DNA of 64,000 nt. Origin: Martinezella rhizogenes (GTDB lineage: Bacteria; Pseudomonadota; Alphaproteobacteria; Rhizobiales; Rhizobiaceae). Below are positions 58,843 through 64,000 of this stretch, piece by piece (within the stretch, counting starts at the first letter, position 1; every line of letters begins with the position of its first letter). Location: positions 434,001 to 498,000 of the forward strand of contig JAAMEZ010000036.1 of NCBI GenBank assembly GCA_013322215.1, given 5' to 3'. Made by a program: the position numbers and the translations under genes. The notes under the pieces were generated by a model. The model worked only from the letters and a program-made list of their open reading frames with translations, was not told the DNA's origin and ran no database searches.

Positions 58843-60579
58843 TTATTGAACCAGCACAGGCTGCGTGCACCTCGCGTCGGTAACGCTCACGTCGGCTTGC
58901 CCGATTCCGAGACCGAGGAGGCCGAGAAGGCCGTACAGAACCTGATCGAGCGGCGCGGTCACGACCGTTAGCGTATCGGCAACGGCTGACAGCACCCCCG
59001 ACGGCGTTCCAATGGTCAAGATGAGCAATTGGATGGTGATGGTTGCGTTTTTCAGGAGCGACGAGACCGTGGATGTCAGGACGGTACTCGTTGAAACCGT
59101 CTTGATCGTGCCTGCCGAAATCTCCGAAGGCTGAAAGTTCAATCGCGTCGGGCTCATATTGGCGATATCGACCTGCGCACTCGCGATCACCTTGAGAAGA
59201 AGGGAATCGATGATCGCAGCCGGCGTTACCCGCGGCTCGGAGCCGAAGTTTACGAAGGCGGACGTGTTGACGTCGCCCAGATCCACCTCGGCAACACCGG
59301 GCACCGCGTCTATCCCGACGACCGCGTTCGGCATGGAGCCGCCGACACAGGTGATCGAGGCAAGCTTGGCTTCCGCGGGAGCAAGCTCGATATAGAGCGG
59401 CACCCTGAGCTTCAGCCCCGCAATCAGGGACAGGCCGGTGACGGCGACTTCGAGTGCGGCACGGACCTGCGGCGTGCGAACGATCGTACCCGGAGCACCC
59501 ACGGCAAGGGCCGGCGTCTGCTGGGACATCTCCCCGATCGCCAGCGTCAGCTTTGCCGTCGCGACGCCGGGCAATGCGGCCCCGAGATCGAGCGCGATCT
59601 GCTTTTGCTGGTTGGCAGCCATTGCGGTGGCCGAGATTAGATCCAGCACGTTCATATTGGCCGTCAGATTGGGGGAGGTGCCGACGATATTGCTCCCCAG
59701 AGGACCGAGATTGACGATATCCTGCAACTTGACGGTCAGTTGCGTGGTGCCGAGCGTCTTGCCGAGATTGTTGATGATAGTGACGACGCCGCTCGAAAGA
59801 CCGGTCGATTTGCCGAGTGCACCAAGAATCTTGTCATAGGTGACATCGGTCGCCAGAAGCTGGTTGTAGCTTACGCCGGTAAGCTTGAGATCCGTCGCAA
59901 GCAGATTGAGGTAACTCAAAAGATTGACGTTCGCACTGATGAGCGACTGGTAATCGGCGACCTTCAGGGAGATCTGCGTTCCCAGCAACGTGCCGAGGAG
60001 CTGGTTCAGAATGCCGCCATTGAGGCTCGCAAGCCGCGATCCCACTGAAAAGGCGGCCAGGCGCTCGCTGGATGCGGTGCCCGTCGCGCTCAGAGTCGGC
60101 GGTGTGGCGAAGGCGGAAGCGAAAGGCATCACCGCCTTTTGGGTCAATGTCACCTTGACGGAATCATACGGCGAGGTTCCCGTCGAGGAGAAGCGGTTTG
60201 TAAGCGGGACCGATGTGTCCGCCGTGTAAGTGCCGAGCACCAGATTGGCCATGGTCTCATATTGACTAGAGTTGGCTATGGCTGCGCTGACGAGCCCGTT
60301 GCTCGTCATATAGCTGCTGCCGGAGGCGACCGCCGCGGTGGTGCCATTGCTTTGGAGATTGTTCAAAAGTGCGGTCTGTGCATTTGCGATATCGGAGGCA
60401 GCCGATATCGCGCCGATGTCGCTCAACTGCTGCAGGCGCCGCTGTTGCAGTGTCATCATGCCGTAATCGATGCCGAGGCCAAGACAATAGAGGATCAGGG
60501 GCGAGACGAGCGCAGTCGTGACGGCGACGTTTCCCCGCCGGTCTCGCAGAGAGGCGAAACGACCGAGAAACCGCTGCAT
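58843..60579 (-). CDS. TadG-like pilus-assembly protein
   Basis: A 578-residue protein with the Tad/TadG-type N-terminus: a basic start, RRGNVAVTTALVSPLILYCLG and one membrane segment (about 20-40) typical of class III pseudopilin-like proteins. The remainder is a long Ala/Leu/Thr/Ser-rich extracellular region with repeated LLGTLLGTQ- and LGTTQLTV-like stretches and only two cysteines late in the protein. Start and tadE stop share a base (TGATG). No other tad genes are in the window, so it may act with a tad locus elsewhere or have another surface role. Confidence 0.8.
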   Translation of the reverse strand: MQRFLGRFASLRDRRGNVAVTTALVSPLILYCLGLGIDYGMMTLQQRRLQQLSDIGAISAASDIANAQTALLNNLQSNGTTAAVASGSSYMTSNGLVSAAIANSSQYETMANLVLGTYTADTSVPLTNRFSSTGTSPYDSVKVTLTQKAVMPFASAFATPPTLSATGTASSERLAAFSVGSRLASLNGGILNQLLGTLLGTQISLKVADYQSLISANVNLLSYLNLLATDLKLTGVSYNQLLATDVTYDKILGALGKSTGLSSGVVTIINNLGKTLGTTQLTVKLQDIVNLGPLGSNIVGTSPNLTANMNVLDLISATAMAANQQKQIALDLGAALPGVATAKLTLAIGEMSQQTPALAVGAPGTIVRTPQVRAALEVAVTGLSLIAGLKLRVPLYIELAPAEAKLASITCVGGSMPNAVVGIDAVPGVAEVDLGDVNTSAFVNFGSEPRVTPAAIIDSLLLKVIASAQVDIANMSPTRLNFQPSEISAGTIKTVSTSTVLTSTVSSLLKNATITIQLLILTIGTPSGVLSAVADTLTVVTAPLDQVLYGLLGLLGLGIGQADVSVTDARCTQPVLVQ

Positions 60580-61001
60580 CAGAGACCTCCCAGACGAATG
60601 GTCGAATAGCGGCGGATGGTTTGATCCGGCATCGCGAACGTGTAGAGATTCCAGATCGGCAGAGCCGACGCGTCATAGCTGGCGCTGACCGTGAACTGGT
60701 TGGCATTGGTCGGGTCGGTGGCGACGGTTATCGTCAATTTGCTCTTGTCTATGAAAGCGTCGTTGATCGTCGAATTGGTGACGAAGCTCTGAACCAGCTG
60801 GCTTCGCTCGTCCGCCGATAGGCCGGCGATTGCCGTGCGGGCAGCATCGGCCGTCAATTGCTGCAGCGAATGAGCGGCGGTGAGATAGATGGCAAAGGCA
60901 ACGAGTGTGAGAAGCAGAAGGAAAAAAAGCGGCGCAATGAGAGCGAATTCGACTGCGGCGGCGCCCTCTTTCTCCCTGTTGAAATGAGAAACACGATACA
61001 T
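60579..61001 (-). CDS. TadE-like pseudopilin
   Basis: A 140-residue protein with the TadE signature: basic N-terminus, then EKEGAAAVEFALIAPLFFLL with the conserved glutamate in the start of a single membrane helix (about residues 12-40). The rest is a small extracytoplasmic domain. GAAGGAGAC precedes the ATG. It is coupled to the TadG-like gene and its promoter should be in the AT-rich region at 61050-61130. Confidence 0.82.
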   Translation of the reverse strand: MYRVSHFNREKEGAAAVEFALIAPLFFLLLLTLVAFAIYLTAAHSLQQLTADAARTAIAGLSADERSQLVQSFVTNSTINDAFIDKSKLTITVATDPTNANQFTVSASYDASALPIWNLYTFAMPDQTIRRYSTIRLGGL

Positions 61002-61330
61002 GGTCCTGTCTCCTTCAATCGACCTTCATCTGCGCGATGACGGTCGAGGAGACCTTAGGCTTCGGGCGTTAATTTTATATTTCTAAATAAGATACTTTCT
61101 AATATTCTTTATATCTTAAAGATGTCGAATACTTGACGAAATCACCATTCCACTGGGGAATATCTTTCTTGGCGAAATCCCGGGCATGAGAAGCTTGCCA
61201 AACCGAATATTGGCACCATGACCTCCTATTTGCAGTCGATGGAAATCCTTCCTTTCCAACCGCTGCCTCTCGCCCGCGCCACGCATTCGAAGGTGCCGAC
61301 CTGCTCGCTGCCCAGATCGGCAGCAGACAT
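61002..61330. other. Intergenic region upstream of the TadE-like gene
   Basis: A 329-base region without genes. The first part (61065-61130) is AT-rich with an AAGATA/TATCTT repeat (61089-61094 and 61112-61117) and probably holds the tadE promoter. TGCCAA/TTGGCA (61196-61201 and 61210-61215) is a further dyad downstream of the small gene at 61331. Nothing else recognised. Confidence 0.4.
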
Positions 61331-61540
61331 CTACTTTTTCTTCGGCACCTGATCCCAGCCGCCCTGGATGTTTCTCACGAAACGGCGGTTTCCTTTGTAA
61401 TAGGTGACGGCGCCTGTCCGATCCACCTTGATAGACGTCGGCGGCAATTGCGTCGCCGCTTTCAGCCGCTCGACCATGTCAAGCGCCTCTTGCCTCTTTC
61501 CAGCGCGGATCAGGGCCATCAGTTTCGACTCCTGTTTCAT
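61331..61540 (-). CDS. 69-residue basic conserved-type protein
   Basis: A short basic protein of 69 residues. An N-terminal helix (SKLMALIRAGKRQEALDMVERLK) is followed by a strand-rich part (TSIKVDRTGAVTYYKGNRRFVRN) and a KKK terminus. It has no cysteine, signal or membrane segment. GGGAG lies eight bases before the ATG. I do not recognise it; a DNA- or RNA-binding role is only suggested by charge. Confidence 0.55.
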   Translation of the reverse strand: MKQESKLMALIRAGKRQEALDMVERLKAATQLPPTSIKVDRTGAVTYYKGNRRFVRNIQGGWDQVPKKK

Positions 61541-61613
61541 CCTCTATACTCCCGTTGATGGAGGTCTAAGGGCGGGCAGAACTTGCGACTCGTCAGTCCA
61601 ATTTGCATATCGA

Positions 61614-62414
61614 TCACCCCACACGGCGTTGCATGAGCAGCGAACGCAGGGCCACGGCCACCACGCAAACGCTGGAAACAAGGAAGATTGCGCCCGACAT
61701 CGCATAGATCGTCGGCGAGGCGCCGGAATTCATCTTGCCGAACAGCACCACCGGCAACGTGTTTTGGCGGCCGGCCAGATAGAAGGCGCGCGTAAACTCG
61801 TTGAGCGATAGCAGGAACGAAAAGATGAAAGCGCTGATGAGGCCTGGCCGGATCAACGGCAGGGTAATATCCCAGAACTGCCGGAAGCGGCCGGCACCGA
61901 GATCGTCCGCCGCCATCAAATAGGTCCGCTTGACCGCGGCAAAGCTTGTCAGGATGACGATGAAGGCGAAGGGCATCGCCCATAGAAGATGGCCGGCAAT
62001 GACCGTCAAAGCCGATGCCTTCACGCCGGCGCGGCTGATGACCGTCGATAACGCCAGCCCCTGGATGACGCCCGGCACGAACATCGGCAGCAGGACGGTC
62101 AAAAACCACAGGCTGCGTCCGCGGTGAAGCTCGCGATGCGCCAACGCCGCGCCGAGCGACAGCAGCGTCGCAATGACAGCCGTCGCAAGCGCAATGACAA
62201 TCGACTGGCCGAGCGCGGCGACGAGCGCGCTTTCCGAACCGAGAGCGAGGTACCATTTCAGGGTGATGTCGGAAAAATGCGGTAGCCCCGGCTGCAGCGC
62301 CGGGTTGAACGAGACGCCCAGTAGATAAAGCGGCGGCGCATAGATCACGATGAGGCCGAATATGGTCAGCGTCCAGATGACGATGCGCGGCGTCGTTCCT
62401 TCCCTGACGATCAT
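61614..62414 (-). CDS. ABC transporter permease (PotC-like), right-end system
   Basis: A 266-residue inner-membrane permease of the spermidine/putrescine type with six hydrophobic segments and an EAA-type loop AADDLGAGRFRQFWDITLP near 170-190. The start at 62414 overlaps the other permease by ATGA. Confidence 0.9.
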   Translation of the reverse strand: MIVREGTTPRIVIWTLTIFGLIVIYAPPLYLLGVSFNPALQPGLPHFSDITLKWYLALGSESALVAALGQSIVIALATAVIATLLSLGAALAHRELHRGRSLWFLTVLLPMFVPGVIQGLALSTVISRAGVKASALTVIAGHLLWAMPFAFIVILTSFAAVKRTYLMAADDLGAGRFRQFWDITLPLIRPGLISAFIFSFLLSLNEFTRAFYLAGRQNTLPVVLFGKMNSGASPTIYAMSGAIFLVSSVCVVAVALRSLLMQRRVG

Positions 62415-63265
62415 TGGCCACGCTCCTCGAACAGCGAAGAGAGGCCGAACAGGGCATCTCCGATCAGCACCAGCCCGAAGACGATGACGAGCATCAGCGT
62501 CGAGATCGCAAAGGCGAGCGGAAAATTGGCGACGCGCATGACGTCGTTGATCATCACTGAAACGATCGAGGCACCAGCACCGCCAAGCATCTGTACCTCC
62601 GTCGAGGAGCCCGCAACCATGACGAAGACGAACAGGAAACCGGCAAAGACGCCGGAATAGGTCAGCGGCAGCAAGACGGTACGCACCATCGTCCAGAAAC
62701 CCGCTCCAAGATCACGCGATGCCGCCAGCGCGATCGGATCGACGCGGCGCATGGAAAGCAGGATAGGGAAGGTTGCAAACGGCAGATAGGAAGCGACCAG
62801 CCCGACGATCACGGCGAAATCGCTGAACAGCAGCCAGTCGAGCGGCGCATCGGTGATGCCGGCCTGCTGGAGAAGCGTGTTGATGACGCCCGTGCGGCCA
62901 AGCAGCAACCGCCAGGAGAAGGAGCGAATGAGATAGGAGGTGAAAAACGGAATCGTAAGAAGGGCCGCGAGCACGACAGACAGGGTGCGCCCAGCCAGAA
63001 AATACATCGCATAGGCGGTGGGATAGGCGATGACGAGGCAGATGGCCGATGCCAGAAACGCCTTGCCGAGGGTAGACAGGAACACGCTCCAGCGCCCCGC
63101 CTCCAGAATGGCGCCATAGGCAGCAAGGCTGAACTCCGGCTTGATCCAGTAGGTGGCAGAGTCCCAGGCGCAGAAGCTCCAGACAACGACGAGAACGAGC
63201 GGCGCAAGGCCAAGCGCGAGGATCGCCGCAAGCGGAGCTGTCAGCAATAGAACTGGTGTCTTCAT
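62411..63265 (-). CDS. ABC transporter permease (PotB-like), right-end system
   Basis: A 284-residue inner-membrane permease. The first segment is VLLLTAPLAAILALGLAPLV and the EAA-type loop AASRDLGAGFWTMVRTVLLP is near 190-210. GAGGGAGGATT precedes the ATG. It follows the binding-protein gene by 92 bases. The ATPase of this importer is not in the window and presumably lies beyond the right edge. Confidence 0.9.
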   Translation of the reverse strand: MKTPVLLLTAPLAAILALGLAPLVLVVVWSFCAWDSATYWIKPEFSLAAYGAILEAGRWSVFLSTLGKAFLASAICLVIAYPTAYAMYFLAGRTLSVVLAALLTIPFFTSYLIRSFSWRLLLGRTGVINTLLQQAGITDAPLDWLLFSDFAVIVGLVASYLPFATFPILLSMRRVDPIALAASRDLGAGFWTMVRTVLLPLTYSGVFAGFLFVFVMVAGSSTEVQMLGGAGASIVSVMINDVMRVANFPLAFAISTLMLVIVFGLVLIGDALFGLSSLFEERGQ

Positions 63266-63357
63266 GGTCTAATCCTCCCTCTCTTGGCGTTGATCCCATC
63301 GGCTCGGGGCCGGCCTGTCCTTCGACAGATGCGCCAGCCCCGGTCCATCGCGTTACA

Positions 63358-64000
63358 TCAGGCGTTGCGCAGCTTCTGCCACCACTCCTCGTAGAGTTGG
63401 AAGTTGTCCGGGCGGCAATTCTGCCAGTAGACCTTTCCGGAGAATTTGGCCTTCACATGGTCGGCGAGCTTGGCGACGTCGTCGGCCTTGTACTCGTCTG
63501 GATGAGCCTTGGCGTAAGCGAGGTTGTTGTCGGTCGGCACGAGATAGCCGCGCGCCTTACCCAGTTCGCAGCCATAGAGGCCGGCAAGCAGCGCATCGAC
63601 GAATTTGTGGGCGACATCAGCCTTGCCGCGCTCCGTGGCACCCTTGAGCAGCACCGTGTTGTTGCCCCAGCCTTCGTAGCCTTCGACGGGAGCCGCATAT
63701 TCGACCTGAAGACCGCGCTTGCGGCCTTCATAGACGATCGGCTCCCAGCCGGTCATGGCGTCGACTTCTTCGTTCGCTACCAGCTGCACGCCCTGTTCCC
63801 AGCCATTCCAGAAGGTTCGGAACTGGCCGTCCTTCTTGTGCTTGATCAGGAACTCCATGACGAGGCCGAGCTCGGACTCCGTCAGATTGCCCGGCTCCTT
63901 GATCGGCTTGTTCTCAGCTTCCTTGAGATAGATGGCGGTGAAGATGGCGCTGTTGATCCACGCGTCTTCCATCGCCACCCGGCCTTTCAGCTTCGGATCG
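63358..64000 (-). CDS. PotD-type solute-binding protein, C-terminal part, cut by the window edge
   Basis: The last 214 residues of an extracellular solute-binding protein of the spermidine/putrescine family; the frame is open to the right edge. Visible phrases are DPKLKGRVAMEDAW, KKDGQFRTFWNGWEQGVQLVANEEV, and GYEGWGNNTVLLKG, and the C-terminus ends QLYEEWWQKLRNA. It resembles the exported binding protein at 46056-47288 in layout. N-terminus and signal lie outside. Confidence 0.9.
   Translation of the reverse strand, partial: DPKLKGRVAMEDAWINSAIFTAIYLKEAENKPIKEPGNLTESELGLVMEFLIKHKKDGQFRTFWNGWEQGVQLVANEEVDAMTGWEPIVYEGRKRGLQVEYAAPVEGYEGWGNNTVLLKGATERGKADVAHKFVDALLAGLYGCELGKARGYLVPTDNNLAYAKAHPDEYKADDVAKLADHVKAKFSGKVYWQNCRPDNFQLYEEWWQKLRNA

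Noticed and set aside
1..64000. CRISPR arrays, tRNA or rRNA genes, insertion sequences
   Set aside because: No regularly spaced repeats, cloverleaf-like sequences, rRNA-like conserved segments or transposase motifs were noticed on either strand; a dedicated search could not be run.

Overview
The window looks like a piece of a Rhizobiaceae-type alphaproteobacterial replicon (Rhizobium, Agrobacterium or Sinorhizobium relatives; inferred). It is GC-rich, dense in ABC importers for organic solutes, organised in tightly overlapping operons (many ATGA and TGATG junctions), and combines a LuxI/LuxR pair, aerobic phenylacetate catabolism, 5-oxoproline genes and Tad-type pseudopilin genes. I see no rRNA, tRNA, CRISPR array, insertion sequence or replication origin. 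The gene content is catabolic and accessory, as on a rhizobial chromid or megaplasmid, but the sequence does not prove the replicon type.

Layout. (1) 1-5.7 kb, minus strand: a ribose-type ABC importer with a lactonase-like amidohydrolase and an unidentified gene cut by the left edge, with a divergent IclR regulator at 6 kb. (2) 6.9-14.5 kb: a MEKHLA protein, then a 2-aminoethylphosphonate cluster (phosphonoacetaldehyde hydrolase PhnX, an FAD amine oxidoreductase, a LysR regulator and a PhnSTUV-like importer) with no PhnW transaminase. (3) 14.7-16.4 kb: a TetR regulator with two related small proteins and a clear TetR-type operator. (4) 16.9-18.2 kb: convergent luxR and luxI. (5) 18.4-32.9 kb: a large phenylacetate island (paaABCDE, an extra PaaA/PaaC-like protein, paaZ, a thioesterase, paaY, paaG, paaI, paaK, a FadB-like fusion) with two regulators, TetR and PaaX. 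Two divergent promoters in it share a 14-bp operator. (6) 32.9-39.8 kb: an Lrp regulator, a fused 2-oxoacid dehydrogenase E1, its E2, an aromatic-type aminotransferase and an MFS transporter. With the paa genes these could convert phenylalanine through phenylpyruvate directly to phenylacetyl-CoA.

(7) 39.9-51.8 kb: a twelve-gene minus-strand run with an ABC importer (two ATPases, two permeases, an exported binding protein and a related binding protein without signal peptide), two short-chain dehydrogenases, a polysaccharide-deacetylase-fold hydrolase resembling cyclic imidase, an amidase that could be the matching half-amidase, a COG0523 metallochaperone GTPase and a small CxxC protein. I read this as a candidate cyclic-imide utilisation operon. 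It is divergent from a regulator with two GntR winged helices, and a 14-bp repeat lies at both ends of the shared intergenic region. (8) 53.4-57.7 kb: pxpA, a biotin carrier, a biotin carboxylase, pxpB and pxpC in one overlapping operon with a divergent LysR gene; the set resembles a urea-carboxylase-like enzyme split into subunits. (9) 58.8-61.5 kb: two Tad pilus-like genes and a 69-residue protein. (10) 61.6-64 kb: a polyamine-type ABC importer cut by the right edge.

Starts were chosen from Shine-Dalgarno spacing and junctions with the upstream gene, so many are shorter than the longest open frame. Functions rest on motifs read by eye; no database search was possible.
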